Positions 36,011-44,796 are shown, counted from the first letter of the stretch. The stretch is 50,811 nt of DNA from Burkholderiales bacterium RIFCSPHIGHO2_12_FULL_63_20 (GCA_001770775.1 MESA01000027.1:1-50811); one strand, 5' to 3'. The notes: generated from the letters alone by a model not told the origin. Program-made: numbers and translations.

Positions 36011-38974
36011 TCATTCAAGTTCGAGCCATCGCAATTCCATACGCAGCGCTTCGCTGGACTCTGTTCCCACACGCTGAGTGAATCCCGTCTCTGAAGAAGA
36101 TCCATAAACGTACCCAGCCGTCGTCTTGATCTTGAACGGCACATCGGTGAGCGGCTGCCCCGCTGGGTCTTTGATCGCAAAAGCTTCGTCGAAGACATGA
36201 ACCCGATCATCTGGCATGCGCGACATCTCGAGTTGACCACTCCCACCCCCACCCCAATCATGACTGGCCCCCATCACCGTCCACGTCCCCGGACAGGTGA
36301 AGGTGATGTTGCCGCCCTCGATGACGATCTGGCTTTGTCCCGCCGTCAGCGTGATGCTCTTGCTCGCCTGAATCCGGATCTCATCCGTGGTGCTTTGCAC
36401 CGTCAGGTCCTTCTCGCTCCAGATCTGCTGGGCATCGGTGTGGGCACGCAAGCTCAAACCCGCATTGGCCGTGATCGCCTTGATGCCGCCTGAGTGTGTG
36501 TAGAGGCTGGTGGTCTGGCCGCTGGCCGCGCTCAGGGTGTGAGCGGCCGTCAAATGGGCGTCACCCTGGGCGCTCAACGATGTGTCCTGACCGCTGAACA
36601 GGTGGATGCTGGTGGGCGTCACGAAGCTGGCGCTCACAGGGGTGTCGAGGTGCAGCAGGGGCTGAGCAAAGCGCTCGACCGGGTCGGTGAGGGTGCGGCC
36701 CTGGGCCTTCTTGGCTTGTTGCCCACCCACGCTGCCCTCAAAGCGGCCTTGTGCCTGCGGGTCCATCTGCTCGGCATGGTGCTGCCAGGCCTGGGTGTCG
36801 TCGTGGCTGTGCAGGCCTTGGGCGCCTTGCTGACGGGCGCTCTGGCTCAAGGCCTCGCCCAGCTGGCGCGCCGCTTTGAGTTGCGCCACGGCTTCGGCCG
36901 CGTCCATCTGCGTGCTGGCCACGCTGGCGCCTTGGGCCGCTCGGCTGCTGGTGGTCAGCAGCAGGCCTTGGGCAGCGCGCACCACGGCCCAGCCGTCGGT
37001 GGCGCCGTAAAAGCCAGATCCCAGCCATTGGCCGCGATATGCGTGGCCTTCGCCGCCGTGCCCGCTGTGCTGGATCAGATGGCCCAGGCTGAGTTCGTTC
37101 CAGCCAGTGGCCGCGCTATGGCTGGCCAGGCGCATGCGCAACTGGCCGTTGGCATCGTCAATGAGCCATTGGTTGGCGCCTTGGCCATCCAGGTGCTGGC
37201 TGTGCCAACCCGAGACGGTGCCGGGGTGGTTAGCACCGGCGTCCACGCCCGCCGGCCAGGGCAGGTCGTGCTGGCCGTTGTGCAATTGGCCGACCACGAT
37301 GGGGCGGTCGATGTCGCCGTCCACAAAGTCCACCAGCACCTCGGTGCCGGCGCGGGGCGTGAAGACTGCACCCCAGTTGGGGCCTGCCACGCTTTGCGCC
37401 ACGCGCACCCAGGTGCCGCTGCGCTCGTTCCCCGGCGCATGGCCGGTGGCCGCACCGGTCGGGCTGGCGGGCGCGCCCAAACCACCAGAAAGCGGCGCAG
37501 TGCCGCGTTGCCATCCAAACTGGATGCGGATGCGGCCGTCGCGGTCGGTGGTGAGCGGCTCGCCTTCGGCGGCCACCACGGTGGCGGTCTGCAGGCCGGG
37601 GGCTGTGGGGCGCTCAACAGGAGTGGGGACCAGGCGGGCGGTGGCCGGCACCGCCTGGAAATGGTTGCGGTAGCTGCCCTGCTCGATGTCGGTGGCGAGC
37701 AGGATCTGGGCGGCTTGGGTGCCCAGGTTGTTGGCGGCTTCGTGGGTCACACGCAGCACCACAAAACGGTTGGCCCCGGAGGCTTGCGCATCCAGGCCAT
37801 AGAGGCTGTGTTCGGTCAGGGCAAAGTGGGCGCCCTCGTGCAGCGCGCGCACGGCGCTGCGGCCTTCGGCAAAGCGATGCGTCAGGGTGTGCGCGGCCAG
37901 CCGGGCTTCGGCACGGGCCTCGGCCACGCTGCGGCTGGCCGGCTGGGCCGTGTCCACGCGACCATCGGCGTGGCGGCGCTCACCGTGCCCCCGATAGTGT
38001 TCCAGCACGGGGACGTCACCGTGGTCGGCCACGCTGCGGGCATCGGCGACCACACCGGCCAGCTGGCGCTCGTCCCACGACCCCAAGGTCACGGCGTTCG
38101 GCGTGAGCTGCTGGCCCACCTGCCAGGCGGTTACGGTGTCTTGGGCCAGGCCGGTGTCGAACAGGCCCGTGCCCAGCAGGCCGGCGCCGCGCAGGTCGGG
38201 GCGGCTGAAGCGCAAGGGGCCGAGGTCGGGCACTTCAGCCTGGGTGTCGAACACCACCAGGGTGTGGCGGGCGGCGCGGGCGCCGGCCACGGCCCCCTTG
38301 AAGGCGCCACTGTGCGACAAACGCCAGCTCCAGCCCTCTTCGGCCATCAGGCGCTGCACAAAGTCCCAGTCGGTTTCTCGGTACTGGGTGGTGAGGGCGC
38401 GCACCGGGCCGGGCGCGGCCACATCGAGCTTGAAATGCGACTGCGGGTAGGCCGACAGCACGCTGCTCACGATGTCGGCCGCGGTCTGGTCCTGAAAAAT
38501 GCGGGTGTCGCGGCGCAGCGTGAGCCAGTGGGTCCAGGCGGCCAGGGTGAGGCGGTAGCGCGCCAGCCCGCCATCGGCCCCCAGTTGCGCAGCCTGCACC
38601 ACATAGCCGTGCCAGGCGCGCCAGCTGCCATCGGCCAGCATCAGGCGCAGGGTGACCTGCTCGCCGTTGAGCGCTTTGAGCTCCAGCAGGGCGTGGGTGC
38701 TGACGCAATCGACCTCGGCCCACAGAGGCTCGGTGGCGTGAACGGCCTCGGTGATGCGGCAGCGTTCAACCACCAGCGAAGCCGAAGGCAAGGCGGTTTC
38801 GATTTGCAGCAGGCGGGTGGATTGCCCCAGCTTGAGGGCGGCTTGCAGACGTGACGTCAGCTGTGCGCCCAGCCCGGCCACCTGGGCCTCTGCCGCAGCC
38901 GACGCGGCCGTTGCCAGCGACTGCAGGGACGCGCCAGCGCGCGCCCCCACCTCACCGAGGGACGGGAAACTCAT
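36011..38974 (-). CDS. vgrG: Type VI secretion spike protein VgrG with C-terminal transthyretin-like tail
   Basis: A 987-residue VgrG. Order: helical start, gp27-like hub (about 60-420, with AETDWDFVQRLMAEEGW-like text reading RETDWDFVQRLMAEEGWSW), gp5-like OB region (VAAEGEPLTTDRDGRIRIQF near 510), then GAVFTPRAGTEVLVDFVDGD and RPIVVGQLHNGQ. The DUF2345 beta-region lies about 750-890, and a short tail from about 908 (FDEAFAIKDPAGQPLTDVPF, TAGYVYGSSSETGFTQRVG) has the transthyretin-like look of effector-docking extensions. It forms the trimeric tip that carries effectors on the T6SS tube. I start at ATG 38974 (MSFPSL). The genes just downstream look like effector and immunity. No tss core genes are present, so this is an orphan island. 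Confidence 0.94.
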   Translation of the reverse strand: MSFPSLGEVGARAGASLQSLATAASAAAEAQVAGLGAQLTSRLQAALKLGQSTRLLQIETALPSASLVVERCRITEAVHATEPLWAEVDCVSTHALLELKALNGEQVTLRLMLADGSWRAWHGYVVQAAQLGADGGLARYRLTLAAWTHWLTLRRDTRIFQDQTAADIVSSVLSAYPQSHFKLDVAAPGPVRALTTQYRETDWDFVQRLMAEEGWSWRLSHSGAFKGAVAGARAARHTLVVFDTQAEVPDLGPLRFSRPDLRGAGLLGTGLFDTGLAQDTVTAWQVGQQLTPNAVTLGSWDERQLAGVVADARSVADHGDVPVLEHYRGHGERRHADGRVDTAQPASRSVAEARAEARLAAHTLTHRFAEGRSAVRALHEGAHFALTEHSLYGLDAQASGANRFVVLRVTHEAANNLGTQAAQILLATDIEQGSYRNHFQAVPATARLVPTPVERPTAPGLQTATVVAAEGEPLTTDRDGRIRIQFGWQRGTAPLSGGLGAPASPTGAATGHAPGNERSGTWVRVAQSVAGPNWGAVFTPRAGTEVLVDFVDGDIDRPIVVGQLHNGQHDLPWPAGVDAGANHPGTVSGWHSQHLDGQGANQWLIDDANGQLRMRLASHSAATGWNELSLGHLIQHSGHGGEGHAYRGQWLGSGFYGATDGWAVVRAAQGLLLTTSSRAAQGASVASTQMDAAEAVAQLKAARQLGEALSQSARQQGAQGLHSHDDTQAWQHHAEQMDPQAQGRFEGSVGGQQAKKAQGRTLTDPVERFAQPLLHLDTPVSASFVTPTSIHLFSGQDTSLSAQGDAHLTAAHTLSAASGQTTSLYTHSGGIKAITANAGLSLRAHTDAQQIWSEKDLTVQSTTDEIRIQASKSITLTAGQSQIVIEGGNITFTCPGTWTVMGASHDWGGGGSGQLEMSRMPDDRVHVFDEAFAIKDPAGQPLTDVPFKIKTTAGYVYGSSSETGFTQRVGTESSEALRMELRWLELE

Positions 38975-39035
38975 GAATCGCTCACCTGCAATTTGTCGTA
39001 TCCGGACATTGTCAGAGGGCCCCTCGGCAGGCCGG

Positions 39036-39125
39036 CCCCCGCTTGCGGGGGGAAATTGCAATCAAGCGTTACGCGCTGGGGCGTTCCCAGCCAGCCGCAC
39101 GCGCGGGGACGCGGGCGCCTACAAT
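39036..39125 (+). promoter_or_regulatory. Hairpin and -10-like box upstream of the Hsp70-family gene
   Basis: In the 191-bp gap between vgrG and the Hsp70-family gene there is a tight inverted repeat CCCCCGC/GCGGGGG (39036-39042, 39045-39051). A TACAAT box lies at 39120-39125, 40 bases before the ATG. I see no matching -35 at 16-18 bp, so the promoter call is tentative. Confidence 0.3.
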
Positions 39126-39165
39126 CGCCCGCCTTGCTGTTTCTTTGCCTGCCCGGGCCTGCACC

Positions 39166-40494
39166 ATGTCTTATTGCGCCATCGACTTCGGCACCTCCAA
39201 CTCGGCCATCGCCATCCCGCGCTCGCCGACCGAGGGAACGGGCATGCGCCTGGTGCCGCTGGAAGGTGAGCATCTGACCATGCCGACGGCGGTGTTCTAT
39301 TGCACCGACGCCGATGACCTGCCCCCCGGCACCTGGCGCGGCACCCACCTCGACGACAGCCTGCCGCGCACCTTTGGTCGTGCGGCTGTGAAGGCCTACA
39401 TCGACGGTTATGAAGGTCGCCTGATGCGCTCGATGAAGAGCATCCTGGGCACGGCCCTGGTCGACCAGACCACCGAAGTGGGCAACGGCCTGGGCGTGAA
39501 GTACCTGGACATCATCACAGGCTACCTGCGTCACCTGCGCAGCCTGGCCGAGCAGGCCGGCGGCCAGCCTTTGACTCAGGTGGTGATGGGCCGCCCGGTG
39601 TTTTTCGTGGATGACGATGCCGAGCGCGATGCGGCGGCGCAGGCTTCGCTGGAAGCGGCTGCGCGGGCCGTGGGCTTCACCGACGTGGCGTTCCAGTTCG
39701 AGCCGATCGCGGCGGCGTTCGATTACGAGCAGCACGCGCAAAAGGAAGAACTGGTGCTGGTGGCCGACATCGGCGGCGGCACCTCGGACTTTTCGGTGGT
39801 GCGCGTGGGACCGCAGCGTGCGCCCCGCCTGGATCGCCGCGACGACATCCTGGCCAACCACGGCGTGCACATCGCCGGCACCGACTTTGACCGCCGCGTC
39901 TCGCTGGCCAGCGTGATGCCACCGCTGGGCTATGGCGCGTTTGGACCGAGCATTGGCGGACAGCCCCCACGTCCGGTGCCCAGCCGCGTCTACTTTGACC
40001 TGACGACCTGGCACCTGATCAACACGGTGTACCAACCCCAGCGCATGGCCGAGTTGCGTGCCATGGCGGATTTCTACGGCAACCCGGTGCACCACCAGCG
40101 CCTGATGAAGGTGGTGCGCGATCGCCTGGGTCACGCCCTGGTGGGCCGCGCCGAAGCGGCCAAGATCGCGGTGGCCGAAGGCGGTGACACCGACATCGAC
40201 CTGGCCCTGATCGAAGCCGGCCTGCACAGCCCGCTGACCGGCGCTCAGGCTGAAGCCGCCTTGCACGACGACCTGGCCCGCATCGTGACCTGCGCGCACG
40301 AGACGGTCGCCCAGGCGGGCATCGCCGCGAGCGACATCAGCGCCCTGTATTTCACCGGGGGCTCGACCGGCCTGAAGCTGCTGACCGATCAGCTGGAAGC
40401 GGCTTTCCCCGGCGCCCGGGCGGCACGCGGGGACCGGATGGCCTCGGTGGCCACGGGTCTGGGCCTGCACGCGGCCCGGCTGTTCGCGGGCTGA
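39166..40494 (+). CDS. Hsp70-family molecular chaperone, YegD-like
   Basis: A 442-residue actin-fold ATPase with the Hsp70 phosphate-1 motif AIDFGTSNSAIA at the start, phosphate-2 VADIGGGTSDFSVV (about 199-212) and the adenosine motif YFTGGSTGLKLL near residue 393. It ends just after the nucleotide-binding domain, with no DnaK-type substrate-binding domain, as in the YegD-like group. It is probably a cytoplasmic ATPase with chaperone or regulatory function; partners are unknown. ATG 39166 (MSYCAIDFG) gives the family start. It is divergent from the vgrG gene, but I see nothing that links it to type VI secretion. Confidence 0.88.
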   Translation: MSYCAIDFGTSNSAIAIPRSPTEGTGMRLVPLEGEHLTMPTAVFYCTDADDLPPGTWRGTHLDDSLPRTFGRAAVKAYIDGYEGRLMRSMKSILGTALVDQTTEVGNGLGVKYLDIITGYLRHLRSLAEQAGGQPLTQVVMGRPVFFVDDDAERDAAAQASLEAAARAVGFTDVAFQFEPIAAAFDYEQHAQKEELVLVADIGGGTSDFSVVRVGPQRAPRLDRRDDILANHGVHIAGTDFDRRVSLASVMPPLGYGAFGPSIGGQPPRPVPSRVYFDLTTWHLINTVYQPQRMAELRAMADFYGNPVHHQRLMKVVRDRLGHALVGRAEAAKIAVAEGGDTDIDLALIEAGLHSPLTGAQAEAALHDDLARIVTCAHETVAQAGIAASDISALYFTGGSTGLKLLTDQLEAAFPGARAARGDRMASVATGLGLHAARLFAG

Positions 40495-40503
40495 GCCCCT
40501 ACG

Positions 40504-41574
40504 TCAAGGCAGGCGGTAAACCCGCTTGGCGTTCTCGTGGCCCACGGCGCGCGCCAAGTCCGGTGGCAGCGCGTCCACCAGCGCCCGCAGCCAGCGCAAG
40601 CCTGTGTCCTGGCCGGGGTCACCGCTGCCACGCGCCACGCCACCCGCTTCATAGAAAGCATCGCTGCCAATCATGAAGCGATCTGGAAAGGCGCGAATCA
40701 GGTCCTGCCACGCAGGTTTGAGCTCGCCCGCCGGGTCCAGGGCCGATGCCGGACTGGGATGTCCTTTGTTGACCCGAAAGCTCATGAAGAGATTCGGGTA
40801 GGTCTGCAACCATTGCCGCACGCGTTGCGGATGACGGGTCAACAAGGGCTCGAAGCCCACGTGTGACCAGACAAACCGCGCCTTGGGGTTGTGGGTGAGC
40901 AGGCGCTTGAAGGCTTCGGCGTTCTCGGCCAGGGTGTCGGGGTTGAGCGGGTTGGCACGCAGCGTCGGCGGCAAGGGCATGGTCTCGGGCACCAGATCCA
41001 TGTGCAGGTCAATGGGCAGCCCGCGCTCGGCAGCCAGATCGGCCAGCAACAGGTACAGCGGGTGATCTGCCGGCACTGACTCGTAAGCATGCTGGCTGCC
41101 CATGGCCGGGATCGACACGTGGTGGATGCCCATCTCACCGATGCCCACCGCCCCCTGTGACACGATCTCTTGGAAGCGCGCGCGGAAGCGGGCCCGGACA
41201 GACTCCGTCACCTCCGCCGCCGGCGTGCTGTGGATCATGACGTTGAGCGAGCTGCCGCCCATGACGGCCACGCGACCTGGGTGCTGGTCTGCGGCAAAGC
41301 GCAGGTGCTCAATGTCGTAATAGTTGGGGGCCACGTGTACCAGCGGTGGGGGCATCAACACGGTCTGGCGGATGCCCAGCTCGTCCATTTTGCTCAACGC
41401 CGTCTGCAGGGCTGCAGCGAAATTTTGCTGACGCCCGCCAGCCTGGAAATGCGTGTGCACGTCCACCATGGGCACGCGCGCGGCGGGAGGCGCCTCGCCC
41501 TGCGCCCATGCCGTGCTCAGGCAAGCCGCCAAACACCATCCCCACACGCCACGGCCCAGGTTCCCATTTGTCAT
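40504..41574 (-). CDS. Secreted amidohydrolase, amidohydrolase-2 family
   Basis: A 356-residue TIM-barrel hydrolase with a signal peptide (about 1-25, ending AWA). The mature part starts with the metal site VDVHTHF. Further sites are IDLHMDL, FVWSHVGFEPLL and MIGSDAFYE, matching the ACMSD/amidohydrolase-2 pattern of a metal-dependent hydrolase or decarboxylase. It should act in the periplasm. The substrate is unknown. It lies 21 bases downstream of the aminotransferase stop on the same strand. Confidence 0.82.
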   Translation of the reverse strand: MTNGNLGRGVWGWCLAACLSTAWAQGEAPPAARVPMVDVHTHFQAGGRQQNFAAALQTALSKMDELGIRQTVLMPPPLVHVAPNYYDIEHLRFAADQHPGRVAVMGGSSLNVMIHSTPAAEVTESVRARFRARFQEIVSQGAVGIGEMGIHHVSIPAMGSQHAYESVPADHPLYLLLADLAAERGLPIDLHMDLVPETMPLPPTLRANPLNPDTLAENAEAFKRLLTHNPKARFVWSHVGFEPLLTRHPQRVRQWLQTYPNLFMSFRVNKGHPSPASALDPAGELKPAWQDLIRAFPDRFMIGSDAFYEAGGVARGSGDPGQDTGLRWLRALVDALPPDLARAVGHENAKRVYRLP

Positions 41575-41595
41575 GATGCCCTCGTTTCCCGTCGT

Positions 41596-42753
41596 TCAAA
41601 GCTTGATCAAGCGCTCCAAGGCCTGCTCCAGCGTCGCCGCCGATTTGGCAAAGCAAAAGCGGATCACGCCGTGGTCTGCGCCATCAGGGTAGAAGGCCGA
41701 CACGGGGATCGCGGCCACGCCGTGCTCGCGGGTCAGGCGCTCGACAAAGGCGCGGTCGCTCTCGTCGCTGAGGGCGGCGTACTTGACGCACTGAAAGTAG
41801 GTGCCTTGACAAGGTAGCAGCTCAAAACGTGAGCCTGCCAGGGCTTGCCGGAAGATGTCGCGCTTGCCTTGGTACAGGGCCTTGAGCTGTTCGTACCAAC
41901 CGGGCTTTTTCATGAAGTCGGCCAGGGCGTACTGCGAGGGCGCGTGCACGGTGAAGACGATGAACTGGTGGGCCTTGCGGAACTCGGCCATCAGCTCGCG
42001 CGGGGCCAGACAGTAAGCCACCTTCCAGCCGGTGATGTGGTACGTTTTGCCGAAGCTCGACACCACGATGCTGCGCTCGGCCAGGCCGGGGTAGCGCAGC
42101 ACGCTTTCGTGGCGGGCCTGGTCGAACACCATGTGCTCGTAGACCTCATCGCTCAGCAGAACGATGTCGGTGTCTTTCACCAAGGCTTCGAGCCGGGCCA
42201 TGTCCTCGGCCGTCCACACCGTGCCGGTGGGGTTGTGCGGCGAGTTGAGGATGATCATGCGCGTGCGCGGCGTGATCAGGCGGGCCACCTCGTCCCAGTC
42301 GGGGCGGTAATAGGGCAGGGTGAGGTGGGCGTACACCACCTTGCCGCCCTGCAGCTCGACCGAGGGGGCGTAGCTGTCGTACACGGGCGTGAAGACAATG
42401 ACCTCGTCGCCCGGATGGACCAGGGCCGCAACTGCTGTGAAGATCGCCTGCGTGGCCCCGGCCGTCACGGTGATCTCGGCGTCCACGTCATACGCGGCGC
42501 CATACAGCGCGCTCACCTTGGCCGCAATGGCCTCGCGCAGCACCGGCACACCGGTCATGGGCGCGTACTGGTTGTGGCCGGCGCGGGCGTGCTGGTCAAG
42601 CAGCGCCAGCAACTCGGCGGGCGCATCAAAGTCCGGGAAGCCTTGCGACAGGTTGAGCGCGCCGTGCTGCTGCGCCAGGGCCGACATCACCGAGAAGATG
42701 GTGGTGCCGACCTGGGGCAGGCGGGAGGTGAGGGGGCGAGGGTAGCTGGGCAT
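41596..42753 (-). CDS. Pyridoxal-phosphate aminotransferase, methionine aminotransferase (YbdL) type
   Basis: A 385-residue class I aminotransferase. It shows NLSQGFPDFDAP near residue 37, the NSPHNPTGTVW motif, and the PLP lysine in VSSFGKTYHITGWKVAY. The combination, together with a 385-residue length, is closest to YbdL-type methionine/aromatic aminotransferases; kynurenine aminotransferases are a near alternative. It moves the amino group between an amino acid and a 2-oxo acid in the cytoplasm. I start at ATG 42753 (MPSYPRPL). It probably shares a transcript with the amidohydrolase downstream. Confidence 0.88.
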   Translation of the reverse strand: MPSYPRPLTSRLPQVGTTIFSVMSALAQQHGALNLSQGFPDFDAPAELLALLDQHARAGHNQYAPMTGVPVLREAIAAKVSALYGAAYDVDAEITVTAGATQAIFTAVAALVHPGDEVIVFTPVYDSYAPSVELQGGKVVYAHLTLPYYRPDWDEVARLITPRTRMIILNSPHNPTGTVWTAEDMARLEALVKDTDIVLLSDEVYEHMVFDQARHESVLRYPGLAERSIVVSSFGKTYHITGWKVAYCLAPRELMAEFRKAHQFIVFTVHAPSQYALADFMKKPGWYEQLKALYQGKRDIFRQALAGSRFELLPCQGTYFQCVKYAALSDESDRAFVERLTREHGVAAIPVSAFYPDGADHGVIRFCFAKSAATLEQALERLIKL

Positions 42754-42820
42754 GACAGCAAGGATAGCGTGCAGGCCCAAACATCCACAGACCACGAAGG
42801 CCTGGTCTGTGCCCATCAAC

Positions 42821-42865
42821 GCCCGAAAGAGTCGGGCAGCCACTCTTGACGGTAGCCGCCCGTCC
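42821..42865 (-). terminator. Stem-loops after the lipase gene
   Basis: Two short inverted repeats (GCCCGA/TCGGGC at 42821-42837, and GACGG/CCGTC at about 42848-42864) lie just beyond the lipase stop, in the 116-bp gap before the aminotransferase gene. No T run follows, so termination is uncertain. Confidence 0.3.
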
Positions 42866-42869
42866 GGAT

Positions 42870-44198
42870 TCAGGGCAAGGCTACCACCGGATCCAGCGGG
42901 TTACCAGGCTGGATGCTGGCGCAATTTTGCGGCACCGGCTTGTTGCGGAAACGGTCATTGACCCAGCCAATCGCTTGTGGCAGCCACACGGCCATGCTGG
43001 TGAAGTGGCTCAGTGCATATTCTTTGTGCTCGATCTGCACGCCCTTGGCGCAGTACTGACGCGCCAGGGTTCGGACATCGCCCGCCAGCATCACGCCGTC
43101 GCCTTTGCCCCAGATCGGCGAAGCCTTCGTGCCCTCAAGTTCGCCGCCGGTACCTTGGCCGATGAACAACGGGATCGTGGGGGTGCCACCCGTGCCCATG
43201 ATGACCTTGTTCACGCTGTCCACGTAGACACCCAGCTTCAAGCGGTTTTCGTACTCGGGCTTGACGATGTCTTTCCAGTACAGGTCTGGGTACTGGCCCA
43301 GCACGTTCACAATCGACTGGCTCTTCATCTTTTCGTGAAGCGCCAGCCCTTTTTCGGAGAGGTACTGTGGCAGGTTCAAGTCGAACGAGCGGCCCACGCC
43401 GATGAGTGCCATGCCAGCCACACCGCCCCAGATCGGCGACCCTTGAATGTAGTCCAGGTTGTGGTCAGGGTGCACCAGCACGCCGCCGATGGCGCTGCCA
43501 ATCAGCTTTTGGTTCACGTCAGGCGCATAGGTCGGTGCCAACTCTGCAGCCCATTCCGAGGCGATGGCACCGCCCGAGTAGCCGATCATCGCTACTTTGG
43601 TGTTGCTGGGCAGGCCCAGCTCGGGGGACTTGAGCGCGGCCCGGATCGAGTTGAGCGTGTGGTAGCCGTACTCCGGACCGGCGGCGAAGTTGGCTTTGGG
43701 TCCCTCGGTGTCAGGGATGATGATGGTGTAGCCCTGAATCAGGAAGGGGGCGAACAGTGCCGTTTCAACCCCTGGGATCAGATCGGGCAGCCGCTTGCCG
43801 CCAGCAATGGAGCGCGAAGGGGAGTCTTCAGGGTTCAGCGAGTCGTAAAACGACTGGTAGGAGACAACCTTGTTTTTGTTCAGGCAGAGCAGGCACCAGG
43901 GCTTGACCACTGTGGTGACATTCGCCACAGGCCGCATTTGCACATCGACCGAGCGATACAGCAACTGTGTGGCTTTCAGCGGTGTCGCCAAACCCACGAT
44001 ACGGTAAGTGATGGTGCGGGTTTTGAGAATCGTGCCTGGCGCGTAGTTGGACAGCGGGGTACTGTCTGTGTACTCATAGAACGGGTCCGGCGTCACCGTG
44101 GCGGCGATCGCGCTGGATGCGCCCGGGAGCGTGACTGCGGCAACGGCTACACCGGCCAGGGTGCGCAACAGGCGTTTGGCTTGTGAGTGGATGGGCAT
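42870..44198 (-). CDS. Secretory lipase (LIP family, alpha/beta hydrolase)
   Basis: A 442-residue exported lipase or esterase. A signal peptide (about 1-33, ending IAA) is followed by the LIP-family start DPFYEYTDSTPLSNYAPGTI. The nucleophile elbow is GYSGG (Ser208), the acid is likely in GKGDGVML, and the His in ALSHF near residue 405. Two pairs of cysteines (for example CLLC near 102) may form disulfides outside the cell. Such enzymes cleave acylglycerols or other esters and are best known from fungi and actinomycetes. A perfect 22-bp palindrome lies 133 bases upstream. Transfer from another phylum is possible but base composition does not prove it. Confidence 0.88.
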   Translation of the reverse strand: MPIHSQAKRLLRTLAGVAVAAVTLPGASSAIAATVTPDPFYEYTDSTPLSNYAPGTILKTRTITYRIVGLATPLKATQLLYRSVDVQMRPVANVTTVVKPWCLLCLNKNKVVSYQSFYDSLNPEDSPSRSIAGGKRLPDLIPGVETALFAPFLIQGYTIIIPDTEGPKANFAAGPEYGYHTLNSIRAALKSPELGLPSNTKVAMIGYSGGAIASEWAAELAPTYAPDVNQKLIGSAIGGVLVHPDHNLDYIQGSPIWGGVAGMALIGVGRSFDLNLPQYLSEKGLALHEKMKSQSIVNVLGQYPDLYWKDIVKPEYENRLKLGVYVDSVNKVIMGTGGTPTIPLFIGQGTGGELEGTKASPIWGKGDGVMLAGDVRTLARQYCAKGVQIEHKEYALSHFTSMAVWLPQAIGWVNDRFRNKPVPQNCASIQPGNPLDPVVALP

Positions 44199-44330
44199 CA
44201 GAGATCCAAGAAAGATGGGTTGAAAAGGCTTGCGGTCGTGTGGCCCATGCCCATCCTGTGTCGTGTGGCTGCCTTGCTGCCCGATGGCTTATCACCAGGA
44301 GCGGGAGCCGCACGACACGACATCTTTCGT

Positions 44331-44352
44331 GGTCATTGTGCGCACAATGACC
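44331..44352. promoter_or_regulatory. Perfect 22-bp palindrome upstream of the lipase gene
   Basis: Half-site GGTCATTGTGC (44331-44341) is followed directly by its exact reverse complement (44342-44352). A perfect palindrome of this length is typical of an operator for a dimeric repressor of the TetR or MarR type; the core TTGTGCGCACAA looks MarR-like. It lies 133 bases upstream of the lipase start. No regulator gene is adjacent. Confidence 0.55.
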
Positions 44353-44408
44353 GAATATCTTTGCCTTAACGTGTAAGGCGCACTGGCGTTTCCCCTGTTG
44401 TAGGGATT

Positions 44409-44558
44409 TCATGGGGGCGATGGCGCGCCATGCGGCGCCCTCGCCAACTCAGCCCGCATCGCGTCAATGACCGCCTTGTAATCCGGCTTGCCAAAAATCG
44501 CGCTGCCGGCCACAAAGGTGTCGGCACCGGGGTCGGCAACGCGGCGGATGTTGTCCAC
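44409..44558 (-). pseudogene. Displaced 3' end of rpe
   Basis: Positions 44444-44558 match the last coding part of the intact rpe gene at 47554-47668 in the same orientation, at about 93 percent identity by eye (8 differences in 115 bases). The reading frame is kept ([19 protein letters not shown]) and runs on to a stop at 44409-44411 with extra residues APHGAPSPP. No 5' part of rpe is present, so it cannot encode an enzyme. It lies beyond the 3' end of the intact gene, as expected for a 3' end pushed away by an insertion. Confidence 0.85.
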
Positions 44559-44675
44559 GGTGATCACTCTCGAATCCCGCTGCATCAAAAAGCAGCAGAG
44601 TAGGTTGAACACCTGGCTCAGTTTTCGGTCGGCGTCAACACGCTTGGTTTGTTGCAGTGTTTTGCTGCGGTGAAT

Positions 44676-44707
44676 GTTTCAATCCACGCGCCCGTGATGG
44701 GTGCGAC
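44676..44707 (-). repeat. Solitary type I-C-like CRISPR repeat (32 bp)
   Basis: Read on the minus strand this 32-mer begins GTCGCACCC and ends GGGCGCGTGGATTGAAAC, the conserved end of type I-C repeats, and has the usual 32-base length. A 7-bp stem (44687-44693 with 44699-44705, one G-U type pair) and a 5-base loop match the known repeat hairpin. No second copy lies at 60-75 bp on either side and no cas gene is in the window, so it is not an array. It may be a relic of a decayed array or a repeat carried in with foreign DNA. Confidence 0.7.
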
Positions 44708-44771
44708 TCTTTCAGCATGGTTTCCTTCGTGCCGATGGCGCAGAGCGTGCTTCCACCTTGATGAACCGCAA

Positions 44772-44796
44772 AGGAAAGGTTACTGCACCCTTTCCT
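44772..44796. other. Stem-loop in the gene-poor region
   Basis: A perfect 8-bp inverted repeat (AGGAAAGG 44772-44779, CCTTTCCT 44789-44796) with a 9-base loop. It lies 65 bases after the lone CRISPR-type repeat. Its role is unknown. Confidence 0.3.

Noticed and set aside
34130..38974. A full type VI secretion cluster
   Set aside because: No tssB/C, hcp, tssM or clpV gene is in the window; only the VgrG module is present.
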